Positions 16,846 through 24,990 of a DNA stretch of 52,194 nt are shown here, one piece after another. The DNA comes from a bacterium (GTDB lineage Bacteria > SZUA-79 > Acidulodesulfobacterales > Acidulodesulfobacteraceae). The stretch spans positions 1 through 52,194 of the forward strand of contig QIJE01000034.1 in the NCBI GenBank assembly GCA_003232385.1, written 5' to 3'. The position numbers and the translations under genes are program-made. The notes under the pieces were generated by a model, which was not told the DNA's origin, searched no databases, and worked only from the letters and a program-made list of their open reading frames with translations. Positions within the stretch are counted from its first letter, which is position 1. Each line of letters opens with the position of its first letter.

Positions 16846-18219
16846 TTAAAATATTTTTCCGGGATTGATTATATTTTGAGGGTCGAATACCTTTTTTATA
16901 TTTTTTAAAATATCCATATGGTAATTGTTGTATTTTAATTTCATGAACTCCTTTTTTTCTAATCCTATCCCATGTTCTCCGGATAAACTTCCGCCCAATT
17001 CAACGACCTTTTTTAAGATATCGCGTTTTGCTTCCTCTCCCTTTTTGATCATATCATCGTTCTCTTTATCCAACATAATGTTTACATGAATATTGCCGTC
17101 TCCGAAATGACCGAAATTTATTATCGGAATATCGTATTTTTTCGCAATACCCTCTAAATAAAAAAGCATATTTTTGATTTTACCTATCGGAACCGCTATG
17201 TCGTTATTTATCTTAAGGCTGCCGTATCTTCGCAAAGACGGAGAAATTGCCTTTCTTGCCTCCATTATAACCCTTTTTTCTCCTTCATCATTTGCGATAA
17301 ACAGAGAAATCGGCGAAAATTCCTTCAACACTCTTGAATACTCGGCAACCGATTTTTCGACATCCGACTTGGAACCGTCGGCTTCTACTACAAACAGAAG
17401 AGTCCCGTCTATTTTTATTATGTCACTTTTAAAATAATTCTTCACGGATTCTATGGAGAATTTATCCATAAATTCCAGCATTGACGGTCTGTTTCTAAGT
17501 TTCAACAAGGCTATCGCCGCTTTAACACCTTTATCCATATCGTCGAACGATACGAGAATCAACGAATTACTCCCAATCTTTAATAAGAATCTGAGCGTAA
17601 TCTTTGAAAAAAGACCGAGCGTCCCTTCGGATCCTACCATTAGCTGAGTAATATTATATCCCGAAACATCTTTAATCGCTTTAGAACCGCTATTTATTAT
17701 CTCACCCTCCCCTGTAACGATCTCAATGTCAACGACATAATCTTTCGTAACACCATATTTAAGTGCACGGGGTCCGCCGGAACATTCGGCGACATTGCCG
17801 CCTATTGTGGAAAATTCGTAACTTGCCGGATCGGGCGGATAAAAATAACCTTTATCCGCAAGATAAGATTTAAGGTCCTCATTTATAACACCGGGCTCAA
17901 CCGTTACAAACATATTTTCTTCGTCTAATTCCAAAATACGGTTCATTTTCGTAAATGAAACTACTACCCCGCCCTTCAAGGGTAAACTGCCGCCGGAAAA
18001 CCCGCTCCCCGAGCCCCTTCCGACAATGGGAGTGTCATATTGCAAACACAGCTTAACGATGTCTGAAATTTCATTTGAATTAAGAGGAAAGACTACAACA
18101 TCCGGCATAAACTCTTTTGACGTGGCGTCATAAGAATAGCATAAAAGTTCTTCCGTTTCGGATAAAACCCGGTTTTTCCCCAACATTTTTTCAAATTCTT
18201 TTATAAGTTTTCGATTCAT
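16846..18219 (-). CDS. glcD: FAD-linked 2-hydroxy-acid dehydrogenase (GlcD-like)
   Basis: A 457-residue flavoprotein with an N-terminal FAD_binding_4 (PCMH) domain and a C-terminal FAD-oxidase domain. Key segments: GRGSGSGFSGGS near residue 70, PPDPASYEFSTIGGNVAECSGG near 133-154, VGSEGTLGLFSK near 197-208, and the C-terminal NFGHFGDGNIHVN and SGEHGIGLEKK blocks that bind metal and flavin. It oxidises glycolate, D-lactate or a related acid and hands electrons to the GlcF-like subunit. The 5' end overlaps the 3' end of rdgB by 29 bases. Confidence 0.9.
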   Translation of the reverse strand: MNRKLIKEFEKMLGKNRVLSETEELLCYSYDATSKEFMPDVVVFPLNSNEISDIVKLCLQYDTPIVGRGSGSGFSGGSLPLKGGVVVSFTKMNRILELDEENMFVTVEPGVINEDLKSYLADKGYFYPPDPASYEFSTIGGNVAECSGGPRALKYGVTKDYVVDIEIVTGEGEIINSGSKAIKDVSGYNITQLMVGSEGTLGLFSKITLRFLLKIGSNSLILVSFDDMDKGVKAAIALLKLRNRPSMLEFMDKFSIESVKNYFKSDIIKIDGTLLFVVEADGSKSDVEKSVAEYSRVLKEFSPISLFIANDEGEKRVIMEARKAISPSLRRYGSLKINNDIAVPIGKIKNMLFYLEGIAKKYDIPIINFGHFGDGNIHVNIMLDKENDDMIKKGEEAKRDILKKVVELGGSLSGEHGIGLEKKEFMKLKYNNYHMDILKNIKKVFDPQNIINPGKIF

Positions 18220-18847
18220 AGGTTGGACCGCTTTCCTTTATCGTTTCCGCAAGCATCCTAAAGGCAATCGACCTGTGGGATATTTTATTTTTTTCCGAAG
18301 CATCAATCTGAGCAACGGTTTTATTGAATTCCGGAACAAAAAATATAGGGTCGTAACCAAAACCCTTTGCGCCGCTTACTTCTTTAGATATCAAACCGTT
18401 TAGCTCCCCCCTGAAATAGTGAAACGAATGTTTTTTTACATCATACATACAAGTTAAACAGACAAATTTGGCATGCCTATTTTTCTTAGATTTCATTGCA
18501 TTAAGCAATGCATTGATATTATCAGTGTCGGAAGCGTTTTCTCCGGCATATCTTGCCGTAAAAATACCCGGGGTTCCATTTAAACAGTCTACTTCTAACC
18601 CTGAATCCTCGCTTACTATATAACTCAAATTAAGTTCCGACTTCAATCCGGGGTTTTCATCTAAAAATTTTACATAGCCTTCCGTTTTAATTTTAGCGTT
18701 CTCCTCGTAGGTTTCCCCGTCTTCGACTATTTCTATCTGAAAACTCTTATCCAAACAGACAATGTTCAATCCCGCAAAATCACCCATTATAGATTTAATT
18801 TCTCGAAATTTATGCGAATTTCCCGTAGCTATCAATATATCGACCAT
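18191..18847 (-). CDS. rdgB: XTP/dITP diphosphatase (RdgB/HAM1)
   Basis: A 218-residue house-cleaning nucleotidase that hydrolyses non-canonical purine triphosphates (XTP, dITP) to monophosphates. Family signatures: ATGNSHKFREI at residues 7-17, VSEDSGLEVDCLNGTPG in the middle, GAKGFGYDPIF, and SHRSIAFR near the C-terminus. Length is slightly above the usual 195-200, with small insertions. A sigma-70-type promoter ends six bases before the ATG and no Shine-Dalgarno sequence is visible, so the message is probably leaderless. glcD follows with an overlap. Confidence 0.95.
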   Translation of the reverse strand: MVDILIATGNSHKFREIKSIMGDFAGLNIVCLDKSFQIEIVEDGETYEENAKIKTEGYVKFLDENPGLKSELNLSYIVSEDSGLEVDCLNGTPGIFTARYAGENASDTDNINALLNAMKSKKNRHAKFVCLTCMYDVKKHSFHYFRGELNGLISKEVSGAKGFGYDPIFFVPEFNKTVAQIDASEKNKISHRSIAFRMLAETIKESGPTYESKTYKRI

Positions 18848-18853
18848 CGAAAA

Positions 18854-18882
18854 ATTATATCACATTATATTTTGACCCGCAA
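18854..18882 (-). promoter_or_regulatory. Promoter for rdgB, predicting a leaderless mRNA
   Basis: Minus strand TTGCGG (18882-18877), 17-base spacer, TATAAT (18859-18854). Only six bases (TTTTCG) separate the -10 from the ATG at 18847, which puts the start of transcription at or next to the start codon. Confidence 0.55.
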
Positions 18883-18916
18883 ATTTAAGTTGGAAATGCT
18901 TCAAATCCTATGTTTC

Positions 18917-18946
18917 TTGACAATTTCGTGCTGAGAAAGTTATAAT
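18917..18946 (+). promoter_or_regulatory. Consensus sigma-70 promoter for the MORN-repeat gene
   Basis: TTGACA at 18917-18922 and TATAAT at 18941-18946, both perfect hexamers, with an 18-base spacer. It faces right, towards the GTG start at 18997, and shares the 149-base gap with the rdgB promoter on the other strand. Confidence 0.75.
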
Positions 18947-18996
18947 GTGCAAATATATCAGACTCAAAAAAATCCAAGAAGACGGAGGGTTATGCG

Positions 18997-19368
18997 GTGT
19001 TTAATATCAACTCGTTGACGAATCCCGACGCTTCCGCTTTTATCACTGCGAACGTTAATTATACAGCCGAAACGAAAGAGGTTATAAATTATTACGACAA
19101 AGAAAGAACTAAAATAAAGTCGATATACAGGCTTAACATGGACGGCAGATTAAACGGAAAATCAGAGGGATGGTTTAAAAACGGCAATAAGCATTTCGAG
19201 CTGAATTACATTAACGGTTCTCTCCACGGAACACAAACTATTTACTGGGTAAACCGCAATCCTTTTTTAGAGTTTAATTTTCGTGAAGGAAAACTCTTTG
19301 GCTCGCAAACGGAATATTTTATTAACGGCACAGCTCAATTCGTTACGGTATATACCTGCGAGAAATAA
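18997..19368 (+). CDS. MORN_2/YwqK-like repeat protein
   Basis: A 123-residue protein with about three MORN_2-type repeats (G-x-x-x-G-x-W/E-x-x-x-y-x-x-G-x): roughly residues 47-68, 70-91 and 93-114. Related proteins are often named YwqK-family antitoxins, but that function is proven for few of them and no toxin lies beside this gene. The GTG start at 18997 is chosen because GGAGGG (18984-18989) lies seven bases upstream; the ATG at 18992 in another frame would hit a stop within nine codons. It is a single-gene plus-strand unit with its own consensus promoter, inserted between leftward genes. Confidence 0.7.
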   Translation: MFNINSLTNPDASAFITANVNYTAETKEVINYYDKERTKIKSIYRLNMDGRLNGKSEGWFKNGNKHFELNYINGSLHGTQTIYWVNRNPFLEFNFREGKLFGSQTEYFINGTAQFVTVYTCEK

Positions 19369-19395
19369 TGACGGCTTGCCGTTTATTCCTTAAAA

Positions 19396-20136
19396 TTACG
19401 CTATACCGTTAATCGTCTCGTTTTGCAGACTCGTGATTTTTGATACGGCAGTCTTAGAGATATCATAAAGCTTGGTTAATACATCGAATTGAATCGGGGT
19501 CTTTTCCGCACACCCCTGTATTTCTATTATCTTTCCTAAACCCGTTAAGACAAAATTAAAATCCAATTCGGCAACGGAGTCCTCCGAATAATCAAGGTCA
19601 AGCAATATTTCTCCGTTTACTATGCCTATACTGACGGCGGCAACGGAGTCGTAAAAGGGCATCTTTTCGATCTCACCCTTTTTAATAAGATTTAAAAACG
19701 CCAGATAAGCCGCAACATATGACCCGGTTATTGAAGCCGTTCTCGTTCCGCCGTCGGCGCTTATAACGTCGCAATCAATTACTACGGTAATGTTGGGAAA
19801 ATCAGAAAAATTAGCAGCCGATCTCAGCGACCTGCCTATTAGTCTCTGTATTTCCTGCGCCCTTCCGTTAACCTTTCCCTTTGCCGAATCCCTAGGTATC
19901 CTGTTTCGTACAGACCGGGGAAGCATGGAGTATTCGGCGGTCAACCATCCCTCTCCTTTATCTTTAAGGAATGGGGGGACCTTATAATCGACGGATGCGG
20001 TACAAATAACCCTTGTATCCCCAACCTCGATTAAACATGACCCCTCCGCATATTTCATATACGCAGGAGTTATCGACATACTCCTGGACTCATCGTGCAT
20101 TCTATTTTTCTTCCTCGTCAAAGTATTTCCTCCCAT
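19396..20136 (-). CDS. rph: Ribonuclease PH
   Basis: The 246-residue protein matches RNase PH, the phosphorolytic 3' exoribonuclease that trims tRNA 3' ends. Signatures: YAEGSCLIEVGDTRVICTAS, GWLTAEYSMLPRS, GRAQEIQRLIGRSLRSA, DCDVISADGGTRTASITG and the SVGIVNGEILLDLDY segment. The N-terminus is uncertain. The ATG at 20136 lies inside the preceding selenoprotein gene, whereas a TTG at 20121 has a GGAGG seven bases upstream and overlaps the stop codon of that gene, and would give a start closer to the family norm. Either way translation is coupled to the upstream TusA-like gene. Confidence 0.95.
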   Translation of the reverse strand: MGGNTLTRKKNRMHDESRSMSITPAYMKYAEGSCLIEVGDTRVICTASVDYKVPPFLKDKGEGWLTAEYSMLPRSVRNRIPRDSAKGKVNGRAQEIQRLIGRSLRSAANFSDFPNITVVIDCDVISADGGTRTASITGSYVAAYLAFLNLIKKGEIEKMPFYDSVAAVSIGIVNGEILLDLDYSEDSVAELDFNFVLTGLGKIIEIQGCAEKTPIQFDVLTKLYDISKTAVSKITSLQNETINGIA

Positions 20137-20384
20137 TTCTTATTTTTAATGAAAAATATATAAAGGTCTTTTAGCTCGATAACGTCTATCAATCTCACGT
20201 TAACAAGCGAACATAATGCAGGAATATCGTTTAACAAAGAATCCTTATCCGAAACAACCGTTAAAACATCGTCTTGATTCAATCCCTTAAGCTTACGGAC
20301 GACCGCCCATACCGGCGGCCCTCAGCAAAGGCCTCTTATATCAAGAGTAGCGGTTCTGCAATTTAAAACCGACTCCATCCCCAT
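20118..20384 (-). CDS. TusA/SirA-like sulfurtransferase, probable selenoprotein (in-frame UGA = Sec21)
   Basis: A gene missed by standard calling because it contains an in-frame TGA (20324-20322). Reading that TGA as selenocysteine gives 88 residues. The frame begins at ATG 20384 with AAGGAG six bases upstream and ends with TGA at 20118. The residues around the UGA are LDIRGLC-U-GPPVWAVVRKL. TusA proteins have LDxRGLxCPxPV, so U21 falls exactly on the catalytic, persulfide-carrying cysteine. Family features continue after the UGA: a VLTVVSDKDSLLNDIP segment matching TusA's VxADDPxxxxDIP, and a C-terminal YIFFIKNKK strand. So the frame is under coding constraint on both sides of the TGA. TusA carries sulfur in tRNA thiolation, molybdenum cofactor synthesis and sulfur oxidation. 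The gene lies 24 bases after nusB and overlaps rph. Selenocysteine machinery is not in this window. A nonsense mutation or sequencing error is the alternative. Confidence 0.8.
20294..20311 (-). promoter_or_regulatory. Bacterial SECIS-like hairpin downstream of the UGA
   Basis: On the minus strand, UAUGGGC (20311-20305), loop GGUC (20304-20301) and GUCCGUA (20300-20294) form a 7-bp stem with two G-U pairs. It starts 10 bases after the UGA, with the loop G-G-U 18-20 bases after it. Bacterial SECIS elements place a small loop with a conserved G (often GU) about 16 or more bases after the UGA. A competing, more GC-rich hairpin, GGCCGCC/GGCGGUC with loop GGUAUG (20320-20301), sits closer to the UGA. 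Structure inferred by eye. Confidence 0.55.
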
Positions 20385-20408
20385 TTTGAACTCCTTACGA
20401 TTATTTGT

Positions 20409-20870
20409 TTAAACAACCTTGATTGCCGCATCCAAAATGCCGTTGATAAAAGAGGGCGACTCATCGTTCCCGAATTTTTTAGCTATTTCTATAGCTTCGT
20501 TAATAATTACATTCTTAGGAATTTCCGGATGGAACAAAATCTCATAAACGGACATTCTAAGAATATTTCTATCTACACGAGACATCCTATCTATCGTCCA
20601 GTTTTTAGATACGATTTTAATAATATCGTTTATTCTATCTAAATTAGATAAGGAGCCGCGTGAAATATCGGAAAAAAAGCCGAAGATCTGCTCCATGTCT
20701 TTTTCACCGGTCAAACTCTCTTTAGATTTTATAAATCCATCTCTCATAAGACTCTCTGAAGCAAAACAATTATAAAAACTCCTCATTTTATAATCTAAAT
20801 CGTTTATATCTCCATCCATCTCATATAAAAACTGCAAAGCAAGCTCTCTCGCCTTTCTTCTTTTCGTCAT
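20409..20870 (-). CDS. nusB: Transcription antitermination factor NusB
   Basis: A 153-residue all-helical protein matching NusB: RRKARELALQFLYEMD at the N-terminus and, in the C-terminal half, NWTIDRMSRVDRNILRMSVYEILF, then the VIINEAIEIAKKFGNDESPSFINGILD block. NusB binds boxA RNA with NusE (S10) to support antitermination of rRNA operons. A short insertion near residues 40-60 lengthens the first helical region. It sits in the common ribH-nusB order, 38 bases after ribH. Confidence 0.96.
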   Translation of the reverse strand: MTKRRKARELALQFLYEMDGDINDLDYKMRSFYNCFASESLMRDGFIKSKESLTGEKDMEQIFGFFSDISRGSLSNLDRINDIIKIVSKNWTIDRMSRVDRNILRMSVYEILFHPEIPKNVIINEAIEIAKKFGNDESPSFINGILDAAIKVV

Positions 20871-20908
20871 AAAATTAGGTTAACCTAAGCCCCGTATATT
20901 TCTCATAT

Positions 20909-21388
20909 TTAAACATTTCTGATTTTCACGTAAAGGTTTGCCATTTCAACGGCGGACATTGCGGCGTCGAAACCCTTGTTTCCCATCTTAGTACCTGCTC
21001 TTGATATCGCCTGTTCAATAGATTCTGCCGTTATAATTCCATAACTTACCGGTATATTATAATGAATAGAAAGCTCCGATATTAATTTAGTAACCTGTGC
21101 AGAAAGAAGGTCAAAATGTGCAGTTTCACCCCTTATAAGCGTTCCAAGGCAAATCACCGCATCAAATCTTTTCGTATCCAGCAGCATTTTTACCGCCATA
21201 GGAAGCTCAAATGCACCGGGAACTTTAACGACCGATATGTCGTCCTCATTCGCACCGGCTCTTTTTAAATAATCTAATGCACCGTCTAAAAGCTTGCCGT
21301 TAATAAAATCGTTAAACCTTGATATAACGATGCCAAATTTAAAACCTGCAGCTTTAAGTTCGCCCTCGACTAAATGAAAATTGCTCAT
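20909..21388 (-). CDS. ribH: 6,7-dimethyl-8-ribityllumazine synthase
   Basis: A 159-residue lumazine synthase, the penultimate step of riboflavin synthesis, joining the pyrimidine from RibD/phosphatase and dihydroxybutanone phosphate from RibBA. Signatures: VISRFNDFIN near residues 21-30, VPGAFELPMA near 55-64, and CLGTLIRGETAHFD near 80-93, which carries the catalytic His. It forms part of a complete ribD-ribE-ribBA-ribH set in this operon. Confidence 0.97.
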   Translation of the reverse strand: MSNFHLVEGELKAAGFKFGIVISRFNDFINGKLLDGALDYLKRAGANEDDISVVKVPGAFELPMAVKMLLDTKRFDAVICLGTLIRGETAHFDLLSAQVTKLISELSIHYNIPVSYGIITAESIEQAISRAGTKMGNKGFDAAMSAVEMANLYVKIRNV

Positions 21389-21415
21389 TTTTACACCCCT
21401 ACTAATTTAATTTTA

Positions 21416-22630
21416 CTATTTTATCTTTAGTATATGACCCAATTTTTCTTTTTTAGTTTTAAGGTAATGCTTATTGATTTCATTCGGGCTAATCTCTATC
21501 GGAACCCTTTCAACTACGCTAAGCCCGTAACCTTCAAGCCCGATTATTTTTTTTGGATTATTGGTCATAAGACGCATTTTACCTACACCCAAATCTACCA
21601 AGATCTGAGCTCCGACTCCATATTCTCTTAAATCCGCCCTAAATCCCAGTTTTTCATTCGCTTCAACCGTATCATACCCTTCGTCCTGAAGATTATATGC
21701 TTTTAATTTATTTACAAGCCCTATGCCCCTACCTTCCTGTATTAAATAAAGAATAACACCCTTGCCTTCTTTATCTATCATTGACATAGCGGCCCTCAGC
21801 TGATTCCCGCAATCGCATCTCATAGAGCCGAATGTATCTCCCGTAAGACACTGAGAATGAACCCTGACAAGAATCGGTTCCTCGCCGTTGATTTCTCCCT
21901 TCACGATAGCTATGTGCTCTTCAAAATCAATATCATTGGAATATACTATAATCCTGAATTTACCGAATTCTGTAGGAATTACTGATTCCACGAGCCTTTT
22001 GACATGTTTTTCATGCTTAAGCCTATAGTTTATTAAATCTTTAACGGTTAATATTTTTATATTGAATTTTTTTGAAAATTCTATTAAATCGGGCATTCTC
22101 GCCATGGTTCCATCGTCCTTCATGATTTCGCATATAACTCCATAAGGTTTTAATCCGCTGATTCGCGCTATATCTATAGAGCCTTCGGTCTGACCCGTTC
22201 TCGTTAAGACCCCGCCGGTTTTTCCCCGCAAAGGAAAAATATGCCCGGGCCTAACTAAATCCTCCGGCATAGCATCGTCTTTTATTGCCGTCAGTATGGT
22301 TTTTGCTCTGTCATGAGCGGATATACCCGTAGTGACGCCCTCTTTCGCTTCAATGGATACGGTAAATGCCGTGGTAAACTTAGATTCGTTATTTGCAACC
22401 ATAGGCGGCAAGTCCAAACTATCGGCTTTTTCCTCGGTTAACGTTAAACAAATCAACCCCCTTGCGTATTTTGTCATAAAGTTAATTATTTCCGGGGTTA
22501 CATGCTCTGCGGCAACAACCAAATCACCTTCGTTTTCTCTATCCTCGTCATCGACAAGGATTATCGCCTTGCCGTCTTTTATATCATTTGCAGCTTCTTC
22601 TACTGTTGCTAAGTACATAATATTATTCAC
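21416..22630 (-). CDS. ribBA: Bifunctional DHBP synthase / GTP cyclohydrolase II
   Basis: A 404-residue fusion. The N-terminal half is 3,4-dihydroxy-2-butanone-4-phosphate synthase ([12 protein letters not shown] near 27-38, then a RPGHIFPL block). The C-terminal half is GTP cyclohydrolase II, with zinc cysteines in [18 protein letters not shown] and the downstream EGRGIGL and NNPKK motifs. It therefore supplies both starting branches of riboflavin synthesis. No FMN riboswitch sequence is visible in front of it or of the other rib genes. Confidence 0.97.
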   Translation of the reverse strand: MNNIMYLATVEEAANDIKDGKAIILVDDEDRENEGDLVVAAEHVTPEIINFMTKYARGLICLTLTEEKADSLDLPPMVANNESKFTTAFTVSIEAKEGVTTGISAHDRAKTILTAIKDDAMPEDLVRPGHIFPLRGKTGGVLTRTGQTEGSIDIARISGLKPYGVICEIMKDDGTMARMPDLIEFSKKFNIKILTVKDLINYRLKHEKHVKRLVESVIPTEFGKFRIIVYSNDIDFEEHIAIVKGEINGEEPILVRVHSQCLTGDTFGSMRCDCGNQLRAAMSMIDKEGKGVILYLIQEGRGIGLVNKLKAYNLQDEGYDTVEANEKLGFRADLREYGVGAQILVDLGVGKMRLMTNNPKKIIGLEGYGLSVVERVPIEISPNEINKHYLKTKKEKLGHILKIK

Positions 22631-22659
22631 CTTCTTAAATTATTTTTTTTATCTTTATG

Positions 22660-23334
22660 CTATTTAAAACCATTTTTAGCTAAAAATTCATAGGTTAAAC
22701 TACCTTGAATTTCCTCTCCTTTATTCCTGCATAGAATCGCCTTATCGTTCATGCGTATAGCAATCGTTTTCTCAATTATGTCGGATTCAAGATTTACATA
22801 ATCATAGATTGCCTTAAATTTCAGATTTGTCTCGTCATACGTCAAGGGAATTACGCTTACAAAAAATATATCTCCTTTAAGTTCGTTTACGGTTAAGCTT
22901 ATACCGTCAACACTAATAGAACCCTTTTTTATTATATATTTGCCAATATCTCCGTCTATAGAATCAACTATTTTTATACCCACTATGATAGAATTGCCAA
23001 CCCGTTTCTTAACGACTATTCTGCCTATTCCGTCTATATGCCCAAGCACGAAATGCCCCGATATATCGGAACCGACTGAAAGAGCCGATTCCATATTGAC
23101 TTTTTCACTTATTCTTAAATATTTTAAAGCAGAAGAACGATAAGTCTCCGGCGTAAAGTCAAAAAACAAAACGGGGTAATTAATTTTTTTTACGGTAAGA
23201 CATAAACCGTTCACGGCTATACTTTGCCCGATATATGCATTTTTCCCCGCAATTTCGGCGACTATCGATAGAACACCGTTATTTATAAATTTAACGGTCC
23301 CCTTTTCTTTTATTATGCCGCTAAACATAAGCAA
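22660..23334 (-). CDS. ribE: Riboflavin synthase, alpha subunit type
   Basis: The 224-residue protein has the two-fold lumazine-binding repeat of riboflavin synthase: FSGIIKEKG at the N-terminus, IGQSIAVNGLCLTV in the first barrel and KGSISVDGISLTV in the second. It dismutates two lumazines to riboflavin. The family usually begins MFxGII, so the ATG two codons in (23328) is the more likely start. A tail of about 25 residues beyond the second barrel is unusual but not unknown. Confidence 0.95.
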   Translation of the reverse strand: MLMFSGIIKEKGTVKFINNGVLSIVAEIAGKNAYIGQSIAVNGLCLTVKKINYPVLFFDFTPETYRSSALKYLRISEKVNMESALSVGSDISGHFVLGHIDGIGRIVVKKRVGNSIIVGIKIVDSIDGDIGKYIIKKGSISVDGISLTVNELKGDIFFVSVIPLTYDETNLKFKAIYDYVNLESDIIEKTIAIRMNDKAILCRNKGEEIQGSLTYEFLAKNGFK

Positions 23335-23357
23335 TGAAAATTATGATTCAATATTAT

Positions 23358-24554
23358 TTACGCTTCAGGATAATAAGATAAAAACAGTTCGTCGTTTATA
23401 TTCTTAACACTTAAATCTCTAAATTTCAACATATTTTTATCTCTCAAAGATAAAGATTCAAACAAACCGAGACCCTTTTCGTATCCCAAAATATACGGCA
23501 TCATATTAATTACCAGTTTATCGAAAAGTTTTTCGCGAATTAAAGAATTAAAAAGAATCGGTCCCGCTTCTACAAAGATGCTCGTTATTTTAAACTCGCC
23601 GCACCTTTTAAAGACTTCTCGTAAATTTAAAAATCTTTTACCCTTTATACTCGTGCCATTATAATATACATCGCATATAATTGCACCTTTTTCTTTTAAA
23701 AGCAATCTTTTTGCGCTCTTTTCTTTATCGTATTCAATAGAAGCAAATATTAAAATATCGCCGTATGTATCAAAAATTCTTGAATTTAAAGGTATGGATA
23801 AATCCGCATCCAATATTATTTTAGTATACCTTTTATTTAAAAGCTTATTTTTTATACCTCTTCTATTTAAACGAATGTCTAACATAGGGTCATCTTTTAT
23901 TACGGTTTTTGCGGAAACCATTATCCCGTCATTAATGAATCTTAAGCCATGAGTGTATTCAAGCGATTTTTCCGACGAGATATAAGATTTACCCTTATCA
24001 TCTCTATATCCGATTTTACCGTCTAAAGTCAATGCTTCTTTGATAGTAACAAAGGGGGAACCACTCGCTATATATTTAAAAAAAACCTCGTTGAGTTTTT
24101 CGGCTTTTTCCTCTAAAACTCCGCAAACCGTTTCAATACCGTTATTATGCAAATAATCTAAGCCTTTTCCCGATACCAAGGGATTCGGATCGCTAACCGC
24201 CGCCACTACCCTTTTTATTCCGCATTCTTTAATTTTATAAATACATGGGGGCGTTTTGCCGAAATGACTGCAGGGTTCCAAATTTACGTACAGCGTGGCA
24301 CCCCTCGCATTTGATCCCGCTTTTTTTAACGCCGATATTTCGGCATGGGGCAACCCTGCTTTTTTATGATATCCGGCTCCTATAATTGTCCCATTTTTAA
24401 CTACGACGGCACCTACAAGGGGATTAGGGGACGTTAATCCACGGGCTTTTTTTGCAAGACTCAGGGTCTTAGCGATAAAATACTCGTCTATATTTTTGTT
24501 TTTGTCGTTAAGACTGCTTCCTGATGAGTTCGGAGACATTTTCGTAAAGTTCAT
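23358..24554 (-). CDS. ribD: Bifunctional riboflavin deaminase/reductase RibD
   Basis: A 398-residue enzyme for the second and third steps of riboflavin synthesis. The N-terminal deaminase has the zinc motif H70-A-E72 and C95/C104 in the PCSHFGKTPPC loop. The C-terminal reductase domain includes the TLDGKIG segment and FVEAGPILFNSLI. The first 20 residues are variable, and a second ATG at codon 6 (24539) is possible. The 5' end overlaps the 3' end of nrdR by 47 bases. Confidence 0.96.
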   Translation of the reverse strand: MNFTKMSPNSSGSSLNDKNKNIDEYFIAKTLSLAKKARGLTSPNPLVGAVVVKNGTIIGAGYHKKAGLPHAEISALKKAGSNARGATLYVNLEPCSHFGKTPPCIYKIKECGIKRVVAAVSDPNPLVSGKGLDYLHNNGIETVCGVLEEKAEKLNEVFFKYIASGSPFVTIKEALTLDGKIGYRDDKGKSYISSEKSLEYTHGLRFINDGIMVSAKTVIKDDPMLDIRLNRRGIKNKLLNKRYTKIILDADLSIPLNSRIFDTYGDILIFASIEYDKEKSAKRLLLKEKGAIICDVYYNGTSIKGKRFLNLREVFKRCGEFKITSIFVEAGPILFNSLIREKLFDKLVINMMPYILGYEKGLGLFESLSLRDKNMLKFRDLSVKNINDELFLSYYPEA

Positions 24555-24972
24555 TTATATCTTTAAAAGAGAGATAGACAGAGGCGAAACGGATATAGCT
24601 TATTGCATCAAGGCTTTTTAATTTGTTAAGAACAAATTTTCCTATATCTTCGCTCTTTATTTCCTTCAAATTTATTTCGTCAATCCATCTCTCGACGGAT
24701 TGCACCATTTCTTCGATGCCGTAATATGGAACAGGTCTCTTTTCACAAGCCTTTATAATGCCGTTTAATATTTTCTGCCTGTCGAACGACTCCCTTCTTC
24801 CGTCTTTTTTAACTATTAAAGGAGATAAAACAACGACTGTTTCTACGGTAGAAAACCTCTTATCGCAAACATTACACATCCTTTTACGTCTTGTCGATTT
24901 ACCATCCTTAGACACTCTTGAATCAATAACCTTATCGTTATCGTTAGAACAGAATGGACACCTCATATGCAA
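24508..24972 (-). CDS. nrdR: Transcriptional repressor NrdR
   Basis: A 154-residue regulator of ribonucleotide reductase genes. The zinc ribbon is C5/C8 (MRCPFC) and C33/C36 (CNVCDKRF), followed by an ATP-cone domain (VVKKDGRRESFDRQKIL...). NrdR senses (d)ATP and binds NrdR boxes before nrd operons; no nrd gene lies in the window. The family starts MxCPxC, so the ATG at codon 3 (24966) may be the true start. It follows glyA by 18 bases. Confidence 0.97.
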   Translation of the reverse strand: MHMRCPFCSNDNDKVIDSRVSKDGKSTRRKRMCNVCDKRFSTVETVVVLSPLIVKKDGRRESFDRQKILNGIIKACEKRPVPYYGIEEMVQSVERWIDEINLKEIKSEDIGKFVLNKLKSLDAISYIRFASVYLSFKDINELYENVSELIRKQS

Positions 24973-24990
24973 TGCGCAATATAAAATAGT

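Noticed and set aside
20118-20384. TGA in the TusA-like frame as a plain nonsense mutation
   Set aside because: The TGA falls exactly on the catalytic Cys, coding signal continues to the overlapping rph start, and a SECIS-like hairpin follows. Kept as the alternative, not the main reading.
20871-24560. FMN riboswitch controlling the rib genes
   Set aside because: None of the conserved RFN-element blocks is visible in the short gaps between these genes.
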